Assembly (NCBI GenBank): GCA_025765595.1
Contig: JAIVFH010000012.1
Location: 248,001 to 312,000, forward strand
From: Obelidium mucronatum
Lineage: Eukaryota > Chytridiomycota > Chytridiomycetes > Chytridiales > Chytriomycetaceae
Direction: 5' to 3'
Length of the DNA: 64,000 nucleotides
Part shown: in pieces, positions 1 to 10,134 of the stretch
Numbering within the stretch: position 1 is the first letter of the stretch
How the letters are laid out: every line of letters starts with the position of its first letter
Position numbers and translations under genes: made by a program
The notes under the pieces: model-generated
Told to the model about the DNA's origin: nothing
The model's database searches: none
Seen by the model: the letters and a program-made list of their open reading frames with translations, nothing else

Positions 1-734
1 TTGGAATTGGGCAATGACTGGGGATCGGACTTTTTTTTCACTTTCTTCTGCTACTTTGTATTCTTTTTCTTTTGCTCTTGTTTGGTTTCTTGAAGTAATA
101 GAATTTTGTCCCAATTTATCAACTGCATCGTAAATTACTTGTGCCTTTACCGTGACCCCAGAATCCAGACCTCCTGGGCCCTTCAACTATATCAGTCTGA
201 GGTTGCAATTTCTATCATCATACCACTTCCGCGCCTTCCCTCTTTTGACTGCGTATTCCATTGATGGGCAACGGTTTGGCACGGCTTTCAACAACACTAT
301 GCAGAATCCCAATAATGGGTTCCCACTTAAATACCCAGTATGTTTCATTACTACTTCCGGCTTGCATGAACCTATCGCGATGGTGAAGAACCAGGTAATA
401 CAACTTTCTGCTTGTTTTGATAGAGAAAGACGTGTAAGTGGCGAGTAACTGATTCCACACACCAAATTGACTCTCTGTTCAGACTAATCTGTCTGGAATC
501 CTGGATCAGCATGAACGCGACTATTGTAAAGAGAGGGGGTAAGTGCGAGAGGGGAGCTTTATGGATGGATGTTACCACTTACTCGCAACTGTGAGGGACG
601 CAAATTCACCACATGCTCCATGTTCAAAATACTAAGAAAATATATGCTGCAATGTCTTGAATTTGACTTTGAATAAATGCTGGATGGTTGACACCAAAGG
701 AGCGCGGAATAGAAATATTTCGGGGTTACTATGT
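1..734. other. Left-edge region without a supported gene
   Basis: I see no convincing gene here. The open frames present are short, overlap one another on both strands and carry no recognisable motif. The stretch lies downstream of the KDZ transposase stop codon, so it could hold the 3' end of that element, but I could not identify a terminal inverted repeat. Confidence 0.4.
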
Positions 735-3625
735 TCAGTTTATTATTTGATTATCCCGCAAATTTTGGCGACTCAGAACAGAGTCTTTTGAACAAAAAGC
801 TGTATGAATTGAAGCCAACTGTGTTTCAGTAAACAACGATGCGTTCCCAACTTCTGTAAACAACTCTAAGGCCTTTTGTGCTTGCTGCAAGTACGCGTTT
901 TCGACAGCCATCCTTCTCTTCACTGTACGTTCCCAGGCTTCAGCTTTTGACTTGTTGTTGCTTGCTGTAATGGTCCCAAGAACAACATTCCAATGATTCT
1001 GAGCTCGGGATTTGTAATATTCGACTACATTGCGCAAACAGCTTCGGTGATGGTAAAGGTCCTCAAGCAGCCTCCAAAACATGGTTATTACTGCCTTGAT
1101 TTGACTTTGTCCTAAAACATCTGGCACAACAGCAAGTGCGCTTTTAACCGCAGCAAACGTGAGAGGGGCCTCTTCAATTGGTTCCATTTCTGATCATGAG
1201 CGACTTCAGTAACAATCCAGAAAATAATAAAACAAGTACCATTAAATTCTCGCAACTTATAGTATATGCTTGCAAACGTTGTTGATAGAGCCTTTTTGAG
1301 TCTTGACGCCATTTTAGTACCAGGGCCCCGTTTTAAGTGCTTGTCGATTGAAACAATAGTTCGGGCAAGATCATCAATCTGGAGGCGCAATTCATCCTTT
1401 GATGAGAGCAAGTCTGCCCCAAGGCGATTTAGCAGCCTTTGGCGGGCAGCTGTTGTTTCCTTTACCACATCATCGTAATTTGATTCCATAGCAGTAGCCC
1501 AATTATCGGCAAGCATTAATCGAATGCTATCCAACTCAGAAAATGCTCCAACGAGTTTGGTTACTGTCCATGACACAAGCCCTCGAATCTTTGACTGATT
1601 ATACTGTTCACACACTAATACAATATCCATGTGTCGATTCTCTGCTGTTTCATGTTGAGTAAGCCGAATGCTTCGTGACAAGTAACTATGAACTCGTTCA
1701 ACGCCTTCGCCTTCAATAGTCTTTCCCAAACCATGAATTTGCCGCGGACTGAACAGACATTGACAGTCTTTTCCATGGGCATAAACGTGCATGGCTGGGA
1801 TAAATAGAAAGAAAAGCTCTTGATCAATAATAGAACTCAATTTGCGGTGGGCAATTAGATGAGACAGTTCTTTGCAGGCAACATCATATCCCAAGACAAA
1901 CGCTCGACCGGGAAATGATTCCAATCCCCAACGGATAACATCATCTGCATACCAAAGAGGTTCTCCACCAAAAGGAACATCTGAAAATAATAGTGAGATC
2001 AAAACAAACAATCAGGAAAAACTGATCACCATAAATTCTGTGGACAATTGAATGGGTAGCACAGCCAACATGGATGATACGGGTGACGTCCTTTCCATTC
2101 AATTTTGACGAGACTTCGGTTCCAGCTTTGTGTTGTGAGTCGCAGCCTGAGACAACCACACGCTCTCCGCGTTTCTTTGATTCCTCCACATAATTGGGAA
2201 CGAGAGGTTCCTTGAAAAGTGCTGATGTGAATGGATATTGTCCATGGCTTCCGCCTCCTCCTTGGTCTTCAGATTTCTTATTGGCTGACTCAAATCCATC
2301 CATAGTCTAATTACAAGAAGATTTATTATATGCATAAAATTAATTAAGTGACGTACAAAAATTGCTGGCGATGCCGCAATATTCCCCCCAATGCAGGCAG
2401 GACACACAGTTTGACCCAACCCCAACTCATTCACCAAACTCTCGGAAATCAGTCCATGGTGCTTGTGATGCCAGACTACTGCCAATTGGCGAACAGAATC
2501 CATAAATGGTTGATATAAACCAGTTCCCTTTGCATCTTTAAATTCTGTTCCAAAAAAAGCTTCGGCTGTGGCTTGGAATGCCGTTCCAAGTTTCCGAAGC
2601 TTCAAAGCTAGTGACAGAAGGGGATATGCAAAAGCGTGCGCTGTGCAAAGGGCAACAGTTAATAGTGATATTACTATGTAAATCACTCACGAGTTTTTTG
2701 GATGCGAGAAGGAAAGAACCCAAACTCCCGCACCAGCATTACGCATATGTCCCCATCATTGTGAAGCTGGCAGCGTTTCAAGCGAACTGTTTCTGATCCT
2801 GTCAAAGAGTGGAGCTTCAGAATTCGTCCAGCACCAGTAGCTTCCTTGCAACAGAGAATCTCAGGCAAGCGTACTGCGCCACTTGTACCAGTTTTACGAG
2901 CAGGCGGGGGGTTGTCCTGCGCATCTCCAAGGCGATGACAACGACTGTTCCATTGGTGAAGGACAGCGCAACCTTGACAAAAACGGGATGGCAGGTGACT
3001 GGCTGCACAAGTGTAGCATCGGAATGATGGTGCATTTGAACATTTGCTGCTGGTTCCAGAACAATGATGGTGTGGGCTGAAATCGACGGTTTCCCATTGC
3101 GTCACAGCGACAAGGAGTGGATAGAGTTGTGTTGAGAAGTCGGCCATAAACGACGCCCGGTCACGCTTCCATTGAGTTGTGGGTGGTTCGTTGAAGTTTT
3201 GCAAGTATGCATTGTAGAGACCCTCATTCCATTTGGTTGTGTCATCGTCATTGTCCTCTGCGCCAGAGGTGCCATTGGAATCTTCGTCAGAAACATCGCC
3301 TGTTGAAATAAATGATTTAGCCATTAGCTCTAGAATGAAAGCTTCGCTTACTGGAGTCCGAGGTCGATGACGATGATGAAGATGGATCATTTGCTTCATC
3401 CATCCAATCGTAGTCCCCTCCATTGCTTCCACCGCCATCACTACCGCTAACACCTCCAATTAAGTTTTGTCTTGCTGCTTCGTCTTCGAGAGCCATTATA
3501 GCCTCCATAGCTTCCGTATCCCCCGAAGAATCCGAGTCTGCCCATTCTGACTCCCCCCAGATATCGAGCGCTTCGCCGTCGTAGTTGCGATGATTGCCTG
3601 TTGGTTCTGCGTTGTGTCTTCGCAT
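735..3625 (-). CDS. KDZ (Kyakuja-Dileera-Zisupton) transposase with cysteine-rich CxC-type N-terminal part
   Basis: This is probably the transposase of a fungal KDZ DNA transposon. It is read in several exons on the minus strand. Exon 1 is an acidic, Ser/Gly-rich leader (MRRHNAEPTG start). It is followed by a cysteine cluster near 2990-3080 (spaced C, CxxC and CxxC, then H) resembling the CxC domains that precede KDZ transposases. A later exon has CPAC and a Cys/His-rich segment. The core at 1600-2011 carries the family hallmarks: GYDVACK, an F-x-IPAMHVYAHGKDCQ-type segment, then G-L-G-K-x-x-E-G-E-G-V-E-R, matching the KDZ pattern of D, H and the acidic GE..ER block. The last exon begins after an intron near 1190-1240 that restores the frame. 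Splice sites are consistent with GT-AG. Start and exon edges are inferred. No terminal repeats were found, so element borders are unknown. Confidence 0.75.
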
Positions 3626-3736
3626 TGCGATAACTTCAGTTGGTGTTTCTTTTTCATTTCGACGCTTTTACTGATGAATCATGAGCGATACAGAAAAATT
3701 AAAATGATGAATTTTCCGAAGTCGTAAAAAGACCTG

Positions 3737-4591
3737 GTGTTTTTAGTCGACCCCATTCGTAAAGATCTAGCCGCTCTTAAGTCTGGGGCAAATAGAGTCT
3801 CATCGACAATTTTCAGCTCCTTGCCAGATCTTGCTCACGGTTATGAGCTCCGCTGCCAAAAAATGATTCAGAGCCGTTTGTATGCTTCCCTGGGAATTAT
3901 GAATTTTAGTATCAAGAAATCGAAACCTTTAGAAGATTCTGCCATTTTTCGGCTGGTTGCGCCATACTTGGACGGAGAAGGCCTACAAAGAGATGGGAAA
4001 ATCAATGTGCATTTGGGAGTCGTGTCTCCAGAATCATGGTCAATTAGGGATCCTGCTGTGAATTTCGAATGTGTTGGGGGAACTTTGGAGGAATGCATCA
4101 ACTCGCTGAAATACCAAGAAAGGCCTGGTGTGTCGCAATCATTATCAACTAGACAGGAATTGCCTGCAGAATTTGATTTCTACGCTATTTTTGAAGTTGC
4201 AACAGAGAGGAACCACTACAGCCGTAAAATCAAAGAGCTCGAGCACCAGCTACAATATATTTTAGCAAGATACTATTTACGCGGCTCCAAGGATTTTCCT
4301 CCGCAGTCTGTCACAGATATTGGAGACTCTATTGAGCGAAAGAAGGCTTACACGGAGTTTGTCAGCCTTGAGATTTTGAAGCTTGTGGCCTTTTGCGGAT
4401 TGGCATCACCAGTACAACTGGATTCTCACTATGCAGCAGAATTAGTGGACACCAACTATCCGTGTGTTTCAGCGATGATGAAGGCAAACAGGATGCTCTG
4501 TTTTAAAGTTGCTGGAATTAATGAACGATTGGACAGGATAGAGAAGCTTTTGGAAGATTTAGCAGTTGAAACAATTAAGTTGAGAAAATGA
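3737..4591 (+). CDS. Hypothetical protein, 284 aa, with C-terminal helical segment
   Basis: I do not recognise this protein. It is one long uninterrupted frame of 284 codons starting MFLVDPIRKD and ending just before 4591. The last 40 residues are rich in Leu, Glu, Lys, Asp and Ile with heptad-like spacing, so a short terminal coiled coil is likely. No signal peptide, membrane segment or catalytic motif is visible. Its start lies about 110 bp from the divergently transcribed KDZ transposase start at 3625, so the two may share a control region, and the gene may be a passenger of the transposon. An upstream exon is possible because the ATG has little context. It converges on the acid phosphatase gene, whose 3' UTR begins about 130 bp away. 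Confidence 0.5.
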   Translation: MFLVDPIRKDLAALKSGANRVSSTIFSSLPDLAHGYELRCQKMIQSRLYASLGIMNFSIKKSKPLEDSAIFRLVAPYLDGEGLQRDGKINVHLGVVSPESWSIRDPAVNFECVGGTLEECINSLKYQERPGVSQSLSTRQELPAEFDFYAIFEVATERNHYSRKIKELEHQLQYILARYYLRGSKDFPPQSVTDIGDSIERKKAYTEFVSLEILKLVAFCGLASPVQLDSHYAAELVDTNYPCVSAMMKANRMLCFKVAGINERLDRIEKLLEDLAVETIKLRK

Positions 4592-4716
4592 ATAAACTTG
4601 TCTGCGAATCGGAAAACTGTGCTGACTTGATACAGAGCAAGATTTTATTGAGCTCTCCAAACTATACCAAAATACAAAACATAGCTGTGAATTCAAATAC
4701 AGAAGCTGGGCTGCAA

Positions 4717-6125
4717 TCAGTTGTACGGTCTCAACAACTTTCCAAACCCGACGGCATTGACATCGTTGCGTCCCAAATCACCGAGACCCCAGTTCAATTC
4801 CACAGTCTTCAAAGTATCGTAGTGGTTGTATTCAGTGTTGTCAGACGCGCCAGCTGGGGTCTCAATATCACCAGGCACCATCACGGTGTGGGACAAATTG
4901 ATAATGTTGCTGAGGTAAAAGTTTGGCTTGTCCTTGGATGGCTTATCATCAGTGTTGGCAGGTGGGGTGTCGCTCTTGAAGGCGGCAGATGCCCATTCCC
5001 AATCAGTGTTTTCATAACCAACGCCAATCGGTTCATCCAATAGAGTGCTTTGAACAGCAGTTCCGAGCAACCAAGTAGCGACGCGGTTTCCACCAAATAC
5101 ATATGAGGCACTTTCGTCAAAGGTCAAAACAAACAAAGTTCTTTGGGACGTGAAGAAGGAATGAGACATCATTGGAATGTAAAAGTCCTTGATGTAACGG
5201 GCGGCGTATGCCGTGTTGGTGTCATGAGCATTGTTGTCTTGGTTTGGAGTGTAAAGGATGAACTCTGGAAGGGTTCCAGCTTCCAATTCGCGTTTGAATG
5301 CTTCAGCAGACTTGATCTATTAAAAAAGAATTAGCATTCAAGACAGAATCTTTACCAAAACTCGTACACACATTACGAGCTCTCTTAGGGTCATTCTGAA
5401 CAGAGGTCATGGAAGCAAGGGCATCTACGTCGAATATGAGAAAACCACAATACTGCCAGACTACTCGACTTACTGTGACGTCTGACGTATCTTCCAACAT
5501 GGTTATCAGTAAACGCCTTTCCATCCTTGAACTCCCAATCATCAGGGTATTCTTCGGAATATGCTCCCCAAGTAACATTTTTGGCTTCCAAGAGATCCAC
5601 AATGGATGGACCAGCAATGTCGACAACAACATCGCTCTTGACGAGAAGATCCCCGGTAACAAGAGCAACATAGTTTGGCTGTGACGGGTGAGTGACTCCG
5701 TGGTAGTTGGTCAACAGAGTTCCAAAGTGTGGAGCTTCATTCAGTTTCTCGAAGTGGGAAATGGCTTGATCATAGTCAGTGTTCTCCAAGAACGTAATCT
5801 GGGGAGCAATCGTAATAAGTCAACAGGATGGGGGGTGAGGGATGGAGATTCAAACTCACAATAATACGATCAAACCACTTCTTGGAAGCAGCTGGGGCTT
5901 CTTCGACACTCTCAAGAACGAGATTATCCATCTAAGAATTGTTAGTTGCGATGGAAGGGGGCAGAAGGGGGCACTTGTTACCAATTGGTCGGTGACTTGA
6001 CCGGCAATGGCGACAGGTTCTTGCACATTAGCTTCAGGAACGACAGAGGCATCAACTTCTTGGGCTTTCACGGCGATCAATGAGGCCGCAAAGAAGGTAG
6101 CAGAGATGAGGCGTTTGATCAACAT
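4717..6125 (-). CDS. Secreted acid phosphatase, phosphoesterase family (copy A)
   Basis: This is likely a secreted non-specific acid phosphatase of the phosphoesterase/phospholipase C-like family (PF04185 type) known from fungi, releasing phosphate from organic esters outside the cell. The first exon encodes a clear signal peptide (MLIKRLISATFFAASLIAVKA, about 20 residues). Later exons carry the family pattern FLENTDYDQA, then NYHGVTHPSQPNYVALVTGD, and near the C-terminus TFDES. At least five exons are needed, with introns near 5940-5980, 5810-5860, 5430-5490 and 5320-5370. The first intron has a good GT donor. The gene starts 53 bp beyond the ABCG stop. A second, inverted copy lies at 28.4-29.7 kb and retains the 3' UTR sequence with its AATAAA. 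Substrate is inferred from the family. Confidence 0.82.
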
Positions 6126-6178
6126 TTTGGGGAAATGAGGTAATTTTGTTGTGTCTGGTTGTTCTCGTTTTAATCACG

Positions 6179-8885
6179 TCACTTCTCAGCTTTTGGTTCG
6201 ACAGCTTTTCCCTTCCCAACAACTAAACGATACAAACAACCATATGCAACTACGATTAACCCAACGACCATTCCTGCAAGACACGCGACACACACAAAAA
6301 TGGGGAATTGATCATTAAATCCCATATCATCAAGGCAATACTGTCCATCAATCTGATAAATTGGGTTCGTACTACGGCATGCAATCATTAGGCCAGTATA
6401 TTCGTTTTTCATGAGTCCTTCATACGCGTCTAAACCAGCATGTCTTTAATAATTAGATCCCCCCAACATAAAGCAAAATCAACATACACTTCATTGGACT
6501 GATATACTTGATCCCTGATGAAAATGATGTCAGCGTTCGAATGGCTTCAAAAAAATAAGAGAAATTACAATCGAAATATGCAGGAATCGATCCATTGTTA
6601 ACAAACAAGCCGCTAAACATCTAAATAAATGATTAAAACTCAGCAATAAATATTGGCAGTGAGCGAAGAAGCTTACCATTAGAGGCATCAGAATCATGGG
6701 AGCTGCTCCCAAAGCGGCCTCAAGACTGGAAAACACGGAGGCAATCGCGATTCCCAGACTAAATCCAGCACAAGAACTTAAGGATATTAATAGCAAATAG
6801 ATATGTAATTAGATGATTCGTTTTCGTTCTGAGAAGGACTGCAAAAACGTGTTCACCTGAAAACGACGAAAAGGAGGTATAGAAAGTACTGATTCAACGA
6901 TAAAAGTACAATTGATTAGATTATTAAAATAATCGAAATGCAGACAAGTGCTTCCAACCTTGTCTGCTTGGTTTTGTAACCCAACAAACCAATATGAAAT
7001 TAACGAGAAAATCCAAGGAAATAATATTTGAAATGGCAATTCAACAAGAATTTTCGAAAAAAAGTACGGTGGAAGACCGTAGTACCCTTGTGTTTCGAAT
7101 TAGCTTCTTAATTCGCTACCACCAACCAAGCGAACAACAAACCTGCCCCAAATTCACGAGAAAAGACCGATTTTTCTTCTCCGAAAATAGAGAGGTTGGA
7201 AATCGTGGAGCTCATGACGTTATTGATCTATGGTGCCAAATGTTTACTGCTGGTGTCTTTGAGTTCTGCCCACTTACAACAGAAAAAAACAGCATTCCAT
7301 TGCGATTCTGCGCTCCAGCATAATTCAAATTTGATCCGGTTCCTTGAAACAATACTCCGATAATGAGCGAAATCACGATACTCTGTGCCAGCTTCGCCTT
7401 CACAACCATAGGATTCCGCATTGCATTTCTGGCCACTCTTCCAAACAGATAATTAAACTGAACTCCAAACGGCGCATATGCTTTGAATTTAGAGGGGTCG
7501 ATTCCCCCTGTTCTTAGCGAATTGAGTTGGGTTTGAAAGGCCTGGTTTTCGGATGACGATTTCCAAGTTTCAAGAAGACCCTTGATTCGCACATCATTGC
7601 TCACAGCAGGTTTATTGGACTGAGATGCGAGTGCTTCCTTTGACTTGGTGGGAGATGTTTCATCCGGCTCGTTATTCAAAACTGACATGAACAAAACTGG
7701 ATTTCTTCTTTCATCAGAAAAGGACAGAAGCAAGTTTTTGGAGGTGAAAGCTTACAATCGGCAGGGTTTGTAAAGTCTGGACATTTGTATCCGCATTTAC
7801 CAAAGTAGTCGATTGCTGCATTGGCGGGTCCTGCGTAAACGATTTCTCCGTTGGCCATCAATAGCAAGTCGTCGAACAGTTGGCTGAAAAATGGTATAAT
7901 TAGATCGAAACCCATATACACTGTGGGTTCTAACTAGATTTCGGAGGATGGCTGGTGAATTGTTGTGATTATCGTACGTCCCGTTGCAGCCAAATTTCTG
8001 AGAGTGTTCACCACTGAGGAACGGACAGAAAATGAATTAACCGAGTTTTTTGAAAGCGATCTCGATTATTTACCCGAGAATGCCGTGAAAGTGTCTAATC
8101 CACTTGTGGGTTCGTCCAGAAACAACACTGACGGATTCGTAATAATCTCCATCGCCATCGCTGTTCTCTTTCTTTCTCCTCCAGAGATCCCCTTAATGGT
8201 AGAATTACCAATGATGGTTCCGGCGCACTTTTCCAAGTTCAAGAGTTTAATTGTTTTGTCGACAGATTCAAGTTTTGATTCTGTGGACATTTCATGGGGG
8301 AGACGAAGAAGGGCTGACATGGTGATCGCCTCCTTTACTGTCATGGTAGCTAAAATAACGCTACAGCATTCTTTCATTTTAGTTGAAGATTCTTGGAGTA
8401 AACGATTGAGATTCAACAAAGATCTTAACTCGTCTTGGAATACGAAGCCGGACACTTTGTTCATATTGCCTTTGATATGCTCCCCGTTAACTAAAATCGA
8501 GCCCGTGAGAGAGCCCTGTCTGGCTTCTCCTGCTAAAACCTGAAGAAGCGAAGTTTTCCCTAAAAACCTTGTCAGCTGGGAACTCCATAAAATAAAATCT
8601 TTACTCACCTGCGCCAGAAGCTCCCATCACGGCCGTCAATCTTCCCGGCTGGAAAATTCCCGAAACTCCATTCAAAAGTTTTTTGCTCAGCTTGGGTGGT
8701 CTCAAATGAAACTTTGATTTCTCCAGTTTTTGCTTATCAGGAATCATGACAGAATACGTCAGGTTCTTGAAGGCCACTTGCAAACGATGTTTCTCGTCGA
8801 CAATATTCTCTTTGAGTATTGCGTTCTCAGTAACGCGCTTGGCTTCAGAGAGAGGAATGGCGATCGCGCCTGTTTCTTCAGGCAT
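6179..8885 (-). CDS. ABCG-type (White/Brown) half ABC transporter
   Basis: This is a membrane exporter of the ABCG family with one nucleotide-binding domain followed by one membrane domain. The start at 8885 (MPEETGAIAIPLSEAK) leads into the nucleotide-binding domain. Walker A (GASGAGKT) is split by an intron near 8590-8630. The signature GISGGERKR and Walker B with D-loop (VLFLDEPTSGLD) lie near 8110-8190. The ABCG-style QLFDDLLLMANGEIVYAGP follows near 7800-7890. After a polar linker, the membrane domain begins near 7470 (AYAPFGVQFNYLFGRVARN) and hydrophobic segments run to 6200, ending with a Cys-containing loop and a last membrane helix before a charged tail (EPKAEK). At least eight exons are needed; those between 6420 and 7300 are hard to place. 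It sits 36 bp from the GT8 stop codon. Substrate unknown. Confidence 0.82.
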
Positions 8886-8921
8886 TTTGTTTTGTTGACA
8901 AATCTTTTTTAAACATTTGTT

Positions 8922-10010
8922 CTAATACGCAATAAACTGCTCAATCCAAGAGTCGAATGATGAGGGAACAATGGGAACTATTGGTAATGAAGATCCTTTT
9001 TGCAAGCGCTCCTGTAACTTCCGTATGCCCCGTAAAGCATCCCTCCAATTTTGGAAACCAGGCATCGACTGATCTACCGGCAAAACACACGAGTTAGATC
9101 GCCTCCAATATTTAATATGATATCCAACTGGAGTTTCCGAGAAATTTGAAAAGAACATCACGTTGTAATGTTGTGGTAATGGCTTGTACAACTTCAAGTC
9201 GTCGACGAAATACTTTCCAAACAAGGTCTGATCTGCATACCAATTATATTCTGATAATTCTGAAAGTTTCTTCATTACGTTGTAGTGCTGGACAGATGGC
9301 TTAAAGATCATTAAACCAGAGTTGAAGGGCCCAAACTTTGGAGCCATCTGGTCTGGACAAGCCGCAAACAGCTCACTACCATTTGAATCCTTTATCAAAG
9401 AGTTCCATAGTGGCTCTATGTTGTCATTCCAGATAAATAGATCAAGGTCTACATAGACGATGCTTGTAAAAACATCCTCCAATTGCCACATGTGGATTTT
9501 CGTGAAAGTTCCATCGTATCTTCCGTCCTGGATATCTCGTACTTCTACTTTAGGTACTTCTAACAGGCGCGCTCCCAACAGCAGAAACATGGATCGATAG
9601 TGTTGAGGAACTTGAGAAGTTATCATCACAATGAATTCCGCATCCGACTCTGTTGAAAGTTTCGTTTTCTCGTTGTGGATATAGTTGAAGATTTGTACGA
9701 ACGTTGCCAATCCATAAGCGTCTATTTGGTGAGAATCGAGAGGACCTGAAATCAGGAGAGTCATGACAGCTCTGGATTTAAGCGGTTTCTCGCTATTTGA
9801 TGGGTAGAAAGTGAACCCATTTGGCTGTATTAAAGTGGGTGTCAAATTGGGGTCCAGGGATAATGTCCTTACCAAACTGAATTCGGTTGACGCGTCCGTA
9901 GCAACGAGAGGCTGAGGCGTCTGATGAAAAAAGAAAACAAAGTACAGCGCGATGGCACAAAGACATAAAGTTTCGCGTTTGAGCTTTGGTCGACGGCCAA
10001 AGGTCCCCAT
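8922..10010 (-). CDS. Glycosyltransferase family 8 (glycogenin-like), type II membrane protein
   Basis: This single-exon 362-residue protein has a basic N-terminus and one membrane segment (about residues 14-29), the layout of a Golgi type II enzyme. The catalytic domain looks like GT8. It shows FTKIHMWQL, then the D-x-D metal site in VYVDLDLF (about residue 187), FGPFNSGLMIFKP and YADQTLFGKYF, and a C-terminal H-x-KYW. GT8 enzymes transfer a sugar from UDP- or GDP-activated donors with retention of configuration. The acceptor here is unknown. It lies between the ABCG gene (36 bp) and the ankyrin gene (124 bp) on the same strand, but nothing suggests a shared pathway. The start at 10010 is chosen because the membrane anchor follows it directly. 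Confidence 0.8.
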   Translation of the reverse strand: MGTFGRRPKLKRETLCLCAIALYFVFFFHQTPQPLVATDASTEFSLVRTLSLDPNLTPTLIQPNGFTFYPSNSEKPLKSRAVMTLLISGPLDSHQIDAYGLATFVQIFNYIHNEKTKLSTESDAEFIVMITSQVPQHYRSMFLLLGARLLEVPKVEVRDIQDGRYDGTFTKIHMWQLEDVFTSIVYVDLDLFIWNDNIEPLWNSLIKDSNGSELFAACPDQMAPKFGPFNSGLMIFKPSVQHYNVMKKLSELSEYNWYADQTLFGKYFVDDLKLYKPLPQHYNVMFFSNFSETPVGYHIKYWRRSNSCVLPVDQSMPGFQNWRDALRGIRKLQERLQKGSSLPIVPIVPSSFDSWIEQFIAY

Positions 10011-10134
10011 TTATTTATTTGACTTTTATCCCGTGGAACGATGATAGTTCCACCCACGATTTCTCGTTGTATCAATCACAATATAAAAAAACTAGATTCA
10101 CGTGTTTATATAAAATTCGTCTATATCCATGCAG

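Noticed and set aside
4588..5043. Plus-strand frame of 151 codons
   Set aside because: It is antisense to the acid phosphatase exon, which has clear conserved motifs.
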